DNA of 64,000 nt, taken from positions 4,030,001 through 4,094,000 of the forward strand of contig NZ_CP013979.1 of NCBI RefSeq assembly GCF_001660485.1, read 5' to 3'. Of this stretch, positions 38,297-46,403 are shown in pieces. Origin of the DNA: Agromyces aureus. Lineage in GTDB: Bacteria > Actinomycetota > Actinomycetes > Actinomycetales > Microbacteriaceae. A model generated the notes under the pieces. The model ran no database searches, was not told the origin of the DNA, and saw nothing but the letters and a program-made list of their open reading frames with translations. Position numbers and translations under genes: made by a program. Positions within the stretch are counted from its first letter, which is position 1. Each line of letters starts with the position of its first letter.

Positions 38297-39265
38297 ATGG
38301 ATGCGACACCATGGGCGGGCCGCGACCGCGTCGCCAGAGTTCTGCAGACGCTCCGGATGCGCGGGGTGTTCTACTGCCGGTCGGAGCTCACCGAGCCCTG
38401 GGGCCTCGAGATGCCGGCCGTCGCCGACTCGGTGAGCTTCCACGTGCCGACCGTCGGTTCGTGCTGGCTCAGCGTCGACGGCGCGCCACCCGTCGAACTG
38501 CGTGCCGGAGATCTCGCCCTCGTGCCGCACGGCCGCGGGCACGAGATCCTGAGTTCGCCCGACATCCGGAGGCCACCGCGAGTCGACCTGCTCCCCCAGC
38601 ATTTCGTCGGACCGCACTACTCCGTGCTCGAGCACGGCGGCGGCGGACGAACGACCAGGCTCATCTGCGGGGTCGTCGCGTTCGACGACCCCGCAGCCCG
38701 AGAACTCGTGCGCGGCCTGCCGCGCACGCTGACCGTGCGTGGCGACGACCCCGTGATGGCGTCGTCGATCCGCGACACGCTGCGCCTCCTGGCCGATGAA
38801 CTGACCCGCTCGCAGCCCGGCGCCGAAGCCGTCGCCACGCGCCTCTCCGACATCCTCGTGGTGCAGGCGATCCGCGCGTGGCTCGCGAACGAGCCGGCCG
38901 AGCGCGACGGCTGGCTGCGGGCCCTCCAAGACGATCGGATCGGCAGCGCGCTCGAGGCGATGCACGCCGACCCCGGGGGCGACTGGAGCCTCGAGCGACT
39001 CGCACGCACCGCCACGATGTCGAGGTCGGCGTTCAGCGCGCGCTTCACCGGCATCGTGGGCGAGGCCCCGATGGCCTACCTCACCCGCTGGCGCATGAAC
39101 CTCGCGGCCAACCGTCTGCGCGAAGACCGTGCGACCGTCGCGCAGGTGGCCGCCGACGTCGGCTACCAGTCGGAGGCGGCGTTCACCCGCGCGTTCGCCC
39201 GCACCATCGGCGTGACCCCGGGCGTGGTGCGACGGAGAGCGCAGACCGAGCCAGACACCGACTGA
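38297..39265 (+). CDS. AraC family transcriptional regulator with cupin domain
   Basis: A 322-residue regulator. The N-terminal cupin (about 20-190: SFHVPTVGSCWLSVDG, RAGDLALVPHGRGHEI) fits the AraC_binding_6 group. The C-terminal double helix-turn-helix (about 215-315: WSLERLARTATMSRSAFSARF, then ATVAQVAADVGYQSEAAFTRAF) has the usual GxxPMxYLxxWRM linker. CACGAT lies six bases before the ATG as a weak -10. It probably controls the divergent NmrA/DUF1772 pair. A 16-bp tandem duplication spans its stop codon. Confidence 0.88.
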   Translation: MDATPWAGRDRVARVLQTLRMRGVFYCRSELTEPWGLEMPAVADSVSFHVPTVGSCWLSVDGAPPVELRAGDLALVPHGRGHEILSSPDIRRPPRVDLLPQHFVGPHYSVLEHGGGGRTTRLICGVVAFDDPAARELVRGLPRTLTVRGDDPVMASSIRDTLRLLADELTRSQPGAEAVATRLSDILVVQAIRAWLANEPAERDGWLRALQDDRIGSALEAMHADPGGDWSLERLARTATMSRSAFSARFTGIVGEAPMAYLTRWRMNLAANRLREDRATVAQVAADVGYQSEAAFTRAFARTIGVTPGVVRRRAQTEPDTD

Positions 39266-39279
39266 GCCAGACACCGACT
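39248..39279. repeat. 16-bp tandem duplication across a stop codon
   Basis: GAGCCAGACACCGACT occurs twice head to tail. The first copy, with the next bases, gives the C-terminal EPDTD and stop of the AraC protein; the second copy is just outside it. Confidence 0.85.
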
Positions 39280-39324
39280 GAGCCCGCGTTCACCGCTTCG
39301 GTCGTGAACCGTCGGGCCGCCTTC

Positions 39325-39351
39325 CGCGCGTCGGGCGAGCTCCGACGCGCG
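39325..39351. terminator. Hairpin between convergent AraC and hydrolase genes
   Basis: CGCGCGTCGG and CCGACGCGCG form a perfect 10-bp stem with loop GCGAGCT, between stop codons at 39265 and 39357. It is suited to terminating both genes. Confidence 0.7.
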
Positions 39352-39356
39352 CGGCG

Positions 39357-40058
39357 TCAGGTCGTCGCGGTGTTCGGGGCCGGAGCGAGCGCGTCGCTGA
39401 CCGCCGCGGCGACCGCCTCGGGGTTGGTGAGCATGGGCAGGTGTCCGTCGTCGAGTCGAATGGTCTGATGAGGGGCGAGCCGTTCGGCGAACCGGTCCTG
39501 GAGTGCGGGCGGGAGTTCGGCGTCGTTCGCGGACACGAGGTAGCGCCTGACGGTCGCGGCGCGCAGCGCCTCGTTCGAGCCGACCCGCGACGTGAAGTAC
39601 GTTCTCGGCTCGGGAACGAGGTCGGCGACCAGCCGTCGCGTGGTCTCCTCGTCGACATCCGCCGCCAGGCCCTTGCGAACGGCGGACTCGGGCGGGCGGG
39701 TGCCGGCCACGCGCAGCACGGCGGGCAGGACGATCTTCTGCGGGAACGGCAGCGAGGAGACGAACGATCCGCCCGTGGCCGGGATCACCGCGGCGACGGC
39801 GACGACTCCGGTCATCCGGGCCGGGGGCGCCAGGCGGGCGAGCTCGGTCGCGACGACCCCGCCCGCGGAGTGCGCGACGACGAGGAACGGCCCGGGCGGC
39901 AGCGCGTCGATCGCAGACCGGGCGTAGTCGGAGACGGTCGCGTTCGGCTGCACAGGTCGAGGTGCGATGACGGACGTGGTGGTCAGGCGTGCGCGGACGT
40001 CGTCCCACAGCCAGTCGGGGAGGCCGGCGCCGGGCAGAATCAGAACGGTTGTGGTCAT
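39357..40058 (-). CDS. Alpha/beta hydrolase
   Basis: A 233-residue alpha/beta-hydrolase fold protein. An oxyanion-side motif LPGAGLPDWLWDDV lies at about 8-21, the nucleophile elbow AHSAGG at about 63-68 (Ser65), and the catalytic His probably in DDGHLPMLTNPE near 206. It is an esterase or hydrolase of a small substrate, not assignable further. TAGCAT (40066-40071 on this strand) lies seven bases before the ATG, a leaderless-type promoter. It is divergent from a DeoR-like helix-turn-helix gene. Confidence 0.85.
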   Translation of the reverse strand: MTTTVLILPGAGLPDWLWDDVRARLTTTSVIAPRPVQPNATVSDYARSAIDALPPGPFLVVAHSAGGVVATELARLAPPARMTGVVAVAAVIPATGGSFVSSLPFPQKIVLPAVLRVAGTRPPESAVRKGLAADVDEETTRRLVADLVPEPRTYFTSRVGSNEALRAATVRRYLVSANDAELPPALQDRFAERLAPHQTIRLDDGHLPMLTNPEAVAAAVSDALAPAPNTATT

Positions 40059-40108
40059 ACGAGAAATGCTAGAAAGAGAAGCCGACTAGCAGGAGACGGG
40101 TATTCGAC

Positions 40109-40516
40109 ATGGCGTTCTCGAAGTCCACCGACCCGCACCTGACGTTGCGTCGCATCGAACGACAGCATGCCCTGATCGAGGAACTGCGCCGACGACGCGG
40201 CGCGCCGCGATCGGCCGAGGCGCTCGCCGACGCCCTGGGCGTGACGGCGCGCACCGTCGAGCGCGATGTGGCGCGCATGCGCGAGAGCGGCATCCCGATC
40301 CGCGTGCAGCGCGGCCCCGGTGGCGGATATCTCTTCGACGTTCGATCGCAGCTCGAACCGGTCGCGCTCGAGCCCGACGAGGTCGCAGCGCTGCTCGTCG
40401 CACTGGTCGCGCTCGGACCCACCGCGACCGAGTCGGCCCGATCGAGCATGCACAAGCTCACGGCCGCCCTCGTCGACTCGGCGCAGGCCGCCGTGCAACC
40501 GCGATCCATTCATTGA
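40109..40516 (+). CDS. HTH_11/DeoR-type regulator, apparently truncated
   Basis: A 135-residue protein. The N-terminal winged helix (RRIERQHALIEELRRRRGA, then SAEALADALGVTARTVERDVARMRESGIPI) and QRGPGGGYLFD match the start of WYL-type regulators. The following LEPDEVAALLVALVALGPTATESA is the beginning of their linker. The usual 100-200 further residues with the WYL effector domain are missing. An AGGAGA site precedes the ATG. It may still bind DNA. It is divergent from the alpha/beta hydrolase gene. A fragment of an unrelated regulator follows immediately. Confidence 0.75.
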   Translation: MAFSKSTDPHLTLRRIERQHALIEELRRRRGAPRSAEALADALGVTARTVERDVARMRESGIPIRVQRGPGGGYLFDVRSQLEPVALEPDEVAALLVALVALGPTATESARSSMHKLTAALVDSAQAAVQPRSIH

Positions 40517-40617
40517 ACCCCTCGGCGCACATCCACGTGCTCGAAGACGCAGGCCTCGTCGCGACCGAGAAGGTCGGTCGCACGCGTCAGTTCGCGTACC
40601 TCGAGCAGCACTCCTGA
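40516..40617 (+). pseudogene. Remnant of an ArsR-type winged-helix regulator
   Basis: Read from 40516 the frame gives NPSAHIHVLEDAGLVATEKV, then GRTRQFAYLEQHS and a stop. This is the recognition helix end and wing of an ArsR-like repressor (compare HLRVLxDAGLVxxxxxGRxxxY). It has no start codon and no first helices, and it lies in another frame than the gene before it. It appears to be what is left after a deletion that also shortened the preceding regulator. Confidence 0.65.
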
Positions 40618-40674
40618 TCCTCCGCGCCCGAGCGTCAGAGCGCCATCCCCTTGCCGACCGCTCGCCTCGCCGAA

Positions 40675-40704
40675 GGCGCCGGCGCCGGCGCCGGCGCCGG
40701 CGCC
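40675..40704. repeat. Five tandem GGCGCC hexamers
   Basis: GGCGCC is repeated five times without interruption between the ArsR remnant and the soxR stop. It is a perfect microsatellite made of a self-complementary hexamer, so it can also fold on itself. Confidence 0.85.
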
Positions 40705-40714
40705 GGCTCAACCC

Positions 40715-41155
40715 TCAGATGCGGCGCGGCCCCGGGCCGTCATCGCCGAGCGCGTCTTCGGGGTTGAGCAGGCGGCAGGCCTTGAGCGAGAGGCATCCGC
40801 AGCCGATGCAGCCGGTGAGCTCGCGCTGCAGGTGGTCGAGCTGCGTGCGGCGCACCTCGAGCTGCGCTCGCCAGAGCTGCGCGACGCGGCGCCAGTCGCG
40901 CTGCGAGGGCGGGTCGTCGAGCGGCAGGCTCTGGAACACCTCCTGCACGTCGCTCAGCGGGATGCCGAGCCGCTTCGCGACCACGATGAGCGAGATCCGC
41001 CGCAGCATGTGCCGGCGGTACCTGCGCTGGTTGCCCGTCGTGCGCGTGGACGCGATCAGGCCCAACTGCTCGTAGAAGTGCAGAGCGGATGCCGCGACGC
41101 CGGTGCGCCGCGTCACCTCGCCGATCGCGAGCAGATCGTCGGGTTCCAGCGACAT
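40715..41155 (-). CDS. soxR: SoxR-type redox-sensing MerR regulator
   Basis: A 146-residue MerR family protein. The N-terminal winged helix (IGEVTRRTGVAASALHFYEQLGLI, about 11-34) and dimerisation helix lead to the [2Fe-2S] cluster motif CIGCGCLSLKAC, with cysteines at 116, 119, 121 and 127, diagnostic of SoxR. It activates target promoters when the cluster is oxidised, in actinobacteria usually by redox-cycling compounds. The ATG at 41155 has GAGGAGG upstream. The sox box lies between it and the MFS exporter gene. Confidence 0.93.
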   Translation of the reverse strand: MSLEPDDLLAIGEVTRRTGVAASALHFYEQLGLIASTRTTGNQRRYRRHMLRRISLIVVAKRLGIPLSDVQEVFQSLPLDDPPSQRDWRRVAQLWRAQLEVRRTQLDHLQRELTGCIGCGCLSLKACRLLNPEDALGDDGPGPRRI

Positions 41156-41167
41156 CCGCACCTCCTC

Positions 41168-41198
41168 TTGACCTCAAGTTTACTCGAGGTATTAGCGT
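41168..41198 (+). promoter_or_regulatory. Sox box and 19-bp-spaced promoter of the MFS gene
   Basis: CCTCAAGTTTACTCGAGG (41172-41189) is a near-perfect 18-bp sox box. It sits between a -35 TTGACC (41168-41173) and a -10 TAGCGT (41193-41198) separated by exactly 19 bases, the over-long spacer that MerR-family activators require. It points toward the MFS transporter at 41271. Confidence 0.85.
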
Positions 41199-41270
41199 GA
41201 CGACAGACCCCGGGAGACGGGGCTGCGGCGGCGACCGACGCCCCGCACGACGCGCGAAGGACGACGCCCA

Positions 41271-42764
41271 ATGACCCAGACCCCAGTGCGCATCGACCGG
41301 GCCGGGAGCTGGCGCGAGCTGCTCGGCAGCCGGTACGCCCCGATCGCCTCCGTACTCGCCGGCGGCGTGCTGCTCGAGGCGAGCAACGTGTACCTCACCA
41401 CGAGCCTGCTGCCCACGATCGTCGGAGAGATCGGCGGCGCCGAGTTCTACGCGTGGACGATGACCACCTTCCTGCTGGCGTCGGTGGTCAGCTCGATGCT
41501 CGTGAGCCGGATCCTCACCCGGCACGGCGCCGTACGCGCCTACCTCCTGGCGCTCGGGCTCTTCGGCCTCGGCTCGGTGCTCTGCGCGGCCAGCCCGTGG
41601 ATGGCGGCGCTGCTGTTCGGGCGCGCGGTGCAGGGTCTCGGCGGCGGGCTGCTCGCGGGCCTCGGCTACGCGCTCATCCAGCGCGCACTCCCCAAGCGGC
41701 TGTGGGCCCGAGCCGCAGCGCTCGTCTCGGCGATGTGGGGCGTCGGCAACATCGTCGGCCCGGTCGTGGGCGGCGTGTTCGCCCAGCTCGACGCGTGGCG
41801 CTCGACGTTCCTCGGGCTCGCCGTCGTCTCGATCCTGATCGGCGTCGTCGCGGTCAGGTCGCTGCCGAGAACCGCGCGCAGCCGCACGAGCGCTCCGGTG
41901 CCGGCCGCATCGCTCCTGCTGCTCGCCGGCGGCGTGTGCGCCGTGGGCATCGCGAGCGTGCTTCCCTCGGAGGCCGGCACCGCGATCGCGGTCGTCGTGG
42001 GCCTCGCGCTCGTCGCCTGGTTCCTCCGGCACGAGCGTCGCAGCGGCAACGGCATCCTCCCCCGCGTCACCTTCGCCGCCGGCTCGTCGCTCGGGTGGGT
42101 GTACCTGACCGTCGCGGTGCTGGCGTTCGCGATCGGCACCGAGGCGTTCATTCCGCTGTTCGGCCAGGAGATCGGCGGCCTGAGCCCGTTCGTCGCCGGA
42201 CTCCTGGGCGCCGCGCTGTCGCTCGGCTGGTCGGTGACGCAGATGTTCACCGCGAACGCGGCCGGCATCCGCTCCCGACGCGCGCTCATCACCGTCGGGC
42301 CGCTCGTCGTCGCGAGCGGACTGGCGGCCTACGGCCTGCTCCAGCACGACGCGCCGTCGACCATGGTCGTCGCGCTGTGGTTCATCACCCTGTTCGCGGC
42401 GGGCGCCGGCATCGGGCTCGGGTTCCCGCACCTGACCGTGACCGCACTCGGCAGCACCGACGACGAGGAGGAGGGGGCGAAGGCGGCAGCCGCCGTGAAC
42501 ACCGTCTTCATCATCGCGAGCGCCTTCAGCGCGGCCTTCGCCGGGGTACTGGTCAATCTCGCCGCACCGGACCACGTCGCCTCGGCCCAACTGCTCATGC
42601 TCGTGTTCGCCGGCGTCACCGCGCTCGGCGTGTTCGTCGCGCGCGGGGCCAGTCGAGGCATCGGCCTCCGGACCGTTGCGGACGACGAGACGGATGGCGA
42701 CGGCTCGGACGGCTACGCGCCCGACGGCACCGACCCCGGCCCGACCGGGTCGAGCGCCGCCTGA
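41271..42764 (+). CDS. MFS drug exporter under SoxR control
   Basis: A 497-residue protein with about fourteen membrane helices, of the DHA2-like proton-driven exporter group. Typical sequences are ASNVYLTTSLLPTIVGEIGG in helix 1, LVSRILTRHGAVRAYLLAL (motif A-like loop) and GRAVQGLGGGLLAGLGYALI. The C-terminal tail is acidic (DDETDGDGSDG). The upstream sox box and 19-bp spacer imply induction by redox-active compounds, so the likely substrate is such a compound (inference). It is the only gene between the sox box and the flavoprotein gene. Confidence 0.88.
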   Translation: MTQTPVRIDRAGSWRELLGSRYAPIASVLAGGVLLEASNVYLTTSLLPTIVGEIGGAEFYAWTMTTFLLASVVSSMLVSRILTRHGAVRAYLLALGLFGLGSVLCAASPWMAALLFGRAVQGLGGGLLAGLGYALIQRALPKRLWARAAALVSAMWGVGNIVGPVVGGVFAQLDAWRSTFLGLAVVSILIGVVAVRSLPRTARSRTSAPVPAASLLLLAGGVCAVGIASVLPSEAGTAIAVVVGLALVAWFLRHERRSGNGILPRVTFAAGSSLGWVYLTVAVLAFAIGTEAFIPLFGQEIGGLSPFVAGLLGAALSLGWSVTQMFTANAAGIRSRRALITVGPLVVASGLAAYGLLQHDAPSTMVVALWFITLFAAGAGIGLGFPHLTVTALGSTDDEEEGAKAAAAVNTVFIIASAFSAAFAGVLVNLAAPDHVASAQLLMLVFAGVTALGVFVARGASRGIGLRTVADDETDGDGSDGYAPDGTDPGPTGSSAA

Positions 42765-42859
42765 TCGCGACCCGAGAACGGCCGCCCGCGGCATCCGCTC
42801 GCCGTTCGGATCTCGAACCGACCCTCCCGGGAACGGCCGACGTCGTGCACGATGGAGAC

Positions 42860-44524
42860 ATGGGAGCCGCAGGAACCCGAACAGTCCCCGAACCGACCGA
42901 CGAGCAGTGGGAACGGATGCTGCGCTACGGCGCGCCGACCCGAACCGAGACGGGCGACGTACTGTTCGCCGCGGGCGACCGCTGGTACGACCTCGTGCTC
43001 GTCGAGTCGGGCGCCGTCGACATCGTGCGCGAGCCGCTGAAGTGGATCGAGGAGACGCGCATCGCCACGCTCGGCCCCCGGTCGTTCGCGGGCGAGCTCG
43101 GGCTGCTCAACGGGCAGCGCGCGTTCCTCACGGCGCGCGTCTCGGAACCCGGCCTCGTGCACCGCATCGACCACGAGGCGCTGCAGCGCATGATGGCCGA
43201 GGACGACGAGCTGTGCGACCTCATGCTCCGCACCCTGTGGGCCAGGCGCGAGCAGCTGCGTCGGGGCCCGGCCGCGTGGACCCTGAAGATCATCGGCTCC
43301 GGCCGTTCGCGCGACGCGGTGGCGCTGCGGCGATACGCCGAGCGCCTCGACCTCGTGCACACGTGGGCCGATGTCGACGACCCCGAGGTCGCGACCGCCT
43401 ATGCGAAGCACGGATTCTCGCACGACGACCTGCCCGTCGCGATCGTGCAGGGCGAGAACCTGCCGAACGCGACCCCCGGCGAGCTCGCCGAGGTGCTCGG
43501 GCTCGCCTACGCGGCCGAGGACGACGCGACCGTCGACCTCGCGGTGGTCGGCGCTGGGCCTGCCGGGCTCGCCGCCGCGATCTACGGCGCCTCCGAGGGG
43601 CTGCAGACCGTGCTGCTCGACGCGGTCGCGCCCGGCGGCCAGTCGTCGGCGACCTCGCGCATCGAGAACTACCTCGGCTTCCCGTTCGGGGTCAGTGGCG
43701 ACGAGCTCACGGCGCAGGCGTCGCTGCAGGCGATCAAGTTCGGTGTGCACGTCATCGCGCCGTGCGAGGCCGTGCGCCTCGATCCGGGTGCCGGCCTGCT
43801 CGAACTCACCCTGGCCGACGGCGCCGTCGTGCGGGCGCGGGCCATCGTCGTCACGACGGGCGTCGCGTACCGGTCGCTCGACCTCGATCGCTGGAAGGAG
43901 TTCGAGGGCGCGGGCATCCACTACGCGGCCTCGACGCTCGAGCTGCGGCAGGTCGCCGGGGGCGAGGTCGTGGTCGTGGGCGGGGCGAACTCGGCCGGGC
44001 AGGCGGCGCTCGCCCTCGCAGCCAGCGGATGCCGCGTGCGGCTCGTCGTGCGCGCCGACGACCTCGGGCGGCAGATGTCGAGCTACCTCGTCGACCGCAT
44101 CACCGAAGACGTGCGCATCGACGTGCACACCGGCACCCGGGTGACCCGGCTCGACGGCGGAGGCGTGCTCGAGCGCGTCACGCTCACGGGCTCGGGTGCG
44201 GGTGGTGGCGCTACTGAGCAGACCGTCGACTGCCGCGGCCTCTTCTGCTTCATCGGCGCCGAGCCCGCGACCGAGTGGCTGGGTGCCCTCGAACGCGACG
44301 AGGGCGGGTTCCTGCACACGGGCGCCGATGTCGTCGGCCTCGGCGACGACTGGCGCGCGCTCGGCCGCATGCCGCTGCCGTTCGAGACCTCGGTTCCGCG
44401 GGTCTTCGCCGCGGGCGACGTGCGTCGCGGCTCGATGAAACGCGTGGCCGCCGCCGTGGGCGAGGGGTCGAGCGCGGTCGCCTCGGTGCACCGGGCGCTC
44501 GCCGCTGCGGAGGTGTTCGCATGA
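42860..44524 (+). CDS. Cyclic-nucleotide-domain flavoprotein, thioredoxin reductase-like without CxxC
   Basis: A 554-residue protein. A cyclic-nucleotide-binding-like domain (about 15-135: GDVLFAAGD, FAGELGLLNGQRAFLTA) is joined to a thioredoxin-like segment (about 140-215). A FAD/NADPH reductase domain follows from about 228, with VVGAGPAGLAAAIYGASEGL, IENYLGFP, VVGGANSAGQAALALA and FAAGDVRRGSMKRVA. Where thioredoxin reductases have the redox CATC, this protein has YAAS (residues 355-358), so it cannot reduce thioredoxin by that route. CACGAT lies six bases before the ATG. Its TGA overlaps the ATG of a UBP zinc-finger gene. Confidence 0.88.
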   Translation: MGAAGTRTVPEPTDEQWERMLRYGAPTRTETGDVLFAAGDRWYDLVLVESGAVDIVREPLKWIEETRIATLGPRSFAGELGLLNGQRAFLTARVSEPGLVHRIDHEALQRMMAEDDELCDLMLRTLWARREQLRRGPAAWTLKIIGSGRSRDAVALRRYAERLDLVHTWADVDDPEVATAYAKHGFSHDDLPVAIVQGENLPNATPGELAEVLGLAYAAEDDATVDLAVVGAGPAGLAAAIYGASEGLQTVLLDAVAPGGQSSATSRIENYLGFPFGVSGDELTAQASLQAIKFGVHVIAPCEAVRLDPGAGLLELTLADGAVVRARAIVVTTGVAYRSLDLDRWKEFEGAGIHYAASTLELRQVAGGEVVVVGGANSAGQAALALAASGCRVRLVVRADDLGRQMSSYLVDRITEDVRIDVHTGTRVTRLDGGGVLERVTLTGSGAGGGATEQTVDCRGLFCFIGAEPATEWLGALERDEGGFLHTGADVVGLGDDWRALGRMPLPFETSVPRVFAAGDVRRGSMKRVAAAVGEGSSAVASVHRALAAAEVFA

Positions 44525-44913
44525 GCGGCATCGGGCGCGAGTTCGGCCGCGACGCCGGGCCCGAGTTCGACGACGAGTCCGGCGACGCGCGTGCCCCCGC
44601 ACCCACGGGCGCCGGCTGCACCGACTGCATCGACGACGGCGGATGGTGGTTCCACCTGCGCCGCTGCGTCGACTGCGGCAACGTCGGATGCTGCGACTCC
44701 TCGATCGAGCAGCACGCCCGTCGCCACTCCGAGTCGACCGGTCACCGCGTCGCGACGTCGTTCGAGCCGGGCGAGCACTGGTTCTGGGACTACGTCGACG
44801 AGCGGGCCGCCGCCGCCGTGCCGCTCAGCCCGCCGTTCTCCCGCCCCGAGGGCCAGCCGGCGCCCGGCCCAGAAGGGCGTGTGCCCGAAGGCTGGCGCGA
44901 ACTCCTGCACTGA
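44521..44913 (+). CDS. UBP-type zinc finger protein
   Basis: A 130-residue protein. Residues about 31-100 form a ZnF-UBP domain: GCTDCIDDGGWWFHLRRCVD, then CGNVGCCD, then HARRHSESTGHRVATSFEPG and WFWDYVDE, with Cys and His ligands in the order seen in eukaryotic ubiquitin-binding fingers. Bacteria of this group have no ubiquitin, so a small modifier tail or another C-terminus may be the ligand (inference). It overlaps the flavoprotein gene by ATGA and so is its likely partner; the two genes often travel together in actinobacteria. Confidence 0.88.
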   Translation: MSGIGREFGRDAGPEFDDESGDARAPAPTGAGCTDCIDDGGWWFHLRRCVDCGNVGCCDSSIEQHARRHSESTGHRVATSFEPGEHWFWDYVDERAAAAVPLSPPFSRPEGQPAPGPEGRVPEGWRELLH

Positions 44914-44933
44914 GCCGCGCCGGTCGCGCATTC

Positions 44934-45011
44934 GGCGAGCGGATGTCTCGGGGCGGCGGATGCCTCGGGGCGGCGGATGTCTCGGGCGGCCGCCCGCGGC
45001 ATCCGCTCGCC
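44934..45011. repeat. Composite palindromic repeat with three GGCGGATGYCTCGGG units
   Basis: GGCGAGCGGATG at the left and CGGCATCCGCTCGCC at the right form outer arms. Between them are tandem units GGCGGATGTCTCGGG, GGCGGATGCCTCGGGG and a third GGCGGATGTCTCGGG-like unit. It appears to be an expanded member of the window palindrome family, after the zinc-finger gene. Confidence 0.8.
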
Positions 45012-45045
45012 TTCCGCTCGTCACCACTCCGTGACCTCGGCGGCA

Positions 45046-45051
45046 TAGTGT
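45046..45051 (+). promoter_or_regulatory. -10 element of the HAD phosphatase gene
   Basis: TAGTGT ends seven bases before the ATG at 45059, and no ribosome binding site lies between, which supports a leaderless transcript. Confidence 0.5.
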
Positions 45052-45058
45052 TGAGCGC

Positions 45059-45856
45059 ATGGGACGACGCGAAGAAGTCGAGTGCTGGCTGACCGACATG
45101 GACGGCGTGCTCGTGCACGAGAACCACGCACTGCCCGGTGCCGCTGAACTGCTGCAGCAGTGGGAGGACGCCGGCACGCCCTACCTCGTGCTCACGAACA
45201 ACTCCATCTTCACCGCGCGCGACCTGTCGGCGCGGCTGCGTTCGAGCGGCCTCAACGTGCCTGAAGAGCGCATCTGGACCTCGGCCCTCGCGACCGCCGA
45301 CTTCCTGAAGTCGCAACTGCCGGGCGGCACCGCGTTCGTGATCGGCGAGGCCGGCATCACGACGGCGCTGCACGAGGCCGGCTTCATCATGACCGAGACC
45401 GACCCCGACTACGTGGTCGTCGGCGAGACGCGCAACTACTCGTTCGACGCGATCACCAAGGCGATCCGCCTGATCGGCGCCGGCGCGCGCTTCATCGTCA
45501 CGAACCCCGACGCGACCGGCCCGTCGAAGGACGGCCCGATGCCGGCGACCGGCGCCGTCGCAGCCCTCATCACGAAGGCGACCGGCATGGAGCCGTACGT
45601 GGTCGGCAAGCCGAACCCGATGATGTTCCGCTCGGCGCTCAACAAGATCGGCGCGCACTCCGAGAACACGGCCATGATCGGCGACCGCATGGACACCGAC
45701 ATCGTCGCCGGCATCGAAGCCGGCCTGCACACGATCCTCGTGCTGACGGGCATCAGCGACCAGGCCGAGATCCAGAAGTACCCGTTCCGGCCCGACGAGA
45801 TCCTCACGGGCGTGCACGAGTTGCTCCGCTCGGAGCCGGCCGAGACCGAGCTGTGA
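45059..45856 (+). CDS. HAD-IIA family phosphatase (NagD-like)
   Basis: A 265-residue phosphatase. Motif I LTDMDGVLVHEN (about 11-22) holds the nucleophile Asp and general acid; motif II is LTNNS; motif III/IV lies in VVGKPNPMMF, then MIGDRMDTDIVAGIEAG with the Mg2+-binding acidic residues. The C2-type cap between them is typical of NagD/4-nitrophenylphosphatase enzymes, which dephosphorylate small phosphates such as sugar or glycolate phosphates. The stop codon lies near the start of the next gene, suggesting co-translation. Confidence 0.88.
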   Translation: MGRREEVECWLTDMDGVLVHENHALPGAAELLQQWEDAGTPYLVLTNNSIFTARDLSARLRSSGLNVPEERIWTSALATADFLKSQLPGGTAFVIGEAGITTALHEAGFIMTETDPDYVVVGETRNYSFDAITKAIRLIGAGARFIVTNPDATGPSKDGPMPATGAVAALITKATGMEPYVVGKPNPMMFRSALNKIGAHSENTAMIGDRMDTDIVAGIEAGLHTILVLTGISDQAEIQKYPFRPDEILTGVHELLRSEPAETEL

Positions 45857-45879
45857 AGGATATCCCCGAGGAGGACGGC

Positions 45880-46332
45880 ATGATCGAACTCACCGACATC
45901 GACCTCGACGAAGACGGCGAGCTCAGCGCCGTCGTCTCGCTGCCTGGCGATCGTCAGGCCGCAGTGCTCTTCGCGCTCGACGACGACGAGCGGTTCGACG
46001 CCACCGAGATGCTCGCGATCACGCAGCGCGCGCTCGTGCCGCTCACCGGCGAGGTGCTCGACAACCTCGAAGACGAGATCGTGCACGAACTCGTCGACTC
46101 CGACTTCGAGGGCGACGCCGACACTCCCGAGGCGTCCGACTACGCGCTCCTCGCCGGCGAGCTCGACCTGCAGGGCGCGATCGTGTCGAGCGATGCGACC
46201 CTCGTGCTCGTGTACGACGCACCCTCGCAGTATCCGGGCCTCGCGATCTACGCCGAGCTCGACGATGCGCTCGCGATCGAGGTGCTGAGCGTGGCCGAGA
46301 CCGACGACGACGAGGTCGAGCAGCTCGACTGA
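45880..46332 (+). CDS. Acidic protein of unknown function
   Basis: A 150-residue, strongly acidic protein (MIELTDIDLDEDGELSAVV, ALDDDERFDATEML, ELVDSDFEGDADTPEASDYA, AETDDDEVEQLD). It alternates strand-like and helical stretches, with no known motif. A longer form could start at a GTG at 45853 overlapping the HAD stop. The ATG at 45880 has an excellent GAGGAGG five bases upstream, so I prefer it. It lies in an operon with the phosphatase. Confidence 0.65.
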   Translation: MIELTDIDLDEDGELSAVVSLPGDRQAAVLFALDDDERFDATEMLAITQRALVPLTGEVLDNLEDEIVHELVDSDFEGDADTPEASDYALLAGELDLQGAIVSSDATLVLVYDAPSQYPGLAIYAELDDALAIEVLSVAETDDDEVEQLD

Positions 46333-46403
46333 CCGTGCACGGCCGCGACGGCCGCTTGGCGGCGCCGAACCTCGGCTCGCATCGACGGGACCCGCCGGTC
46401 AGC

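Noticed and set aside
40675..40704. Rho-independent terminator at the GGCGCC run
   Set aside because: The hexamer is self-complementary, but the run is a microsatellite without a defined loop or T-run.
42860..44524. Functional thioredoxin reductase
   Set aside because: The redox-active CxxC is missing, and a cyclic-nucleotide-type domain is fused at the N-terminus.
44934..45011. CRISPR-like array
   Set aside because: Units are about 16 bases, directly abutting and part of a palindrome; there are no spacers and no cas genes.
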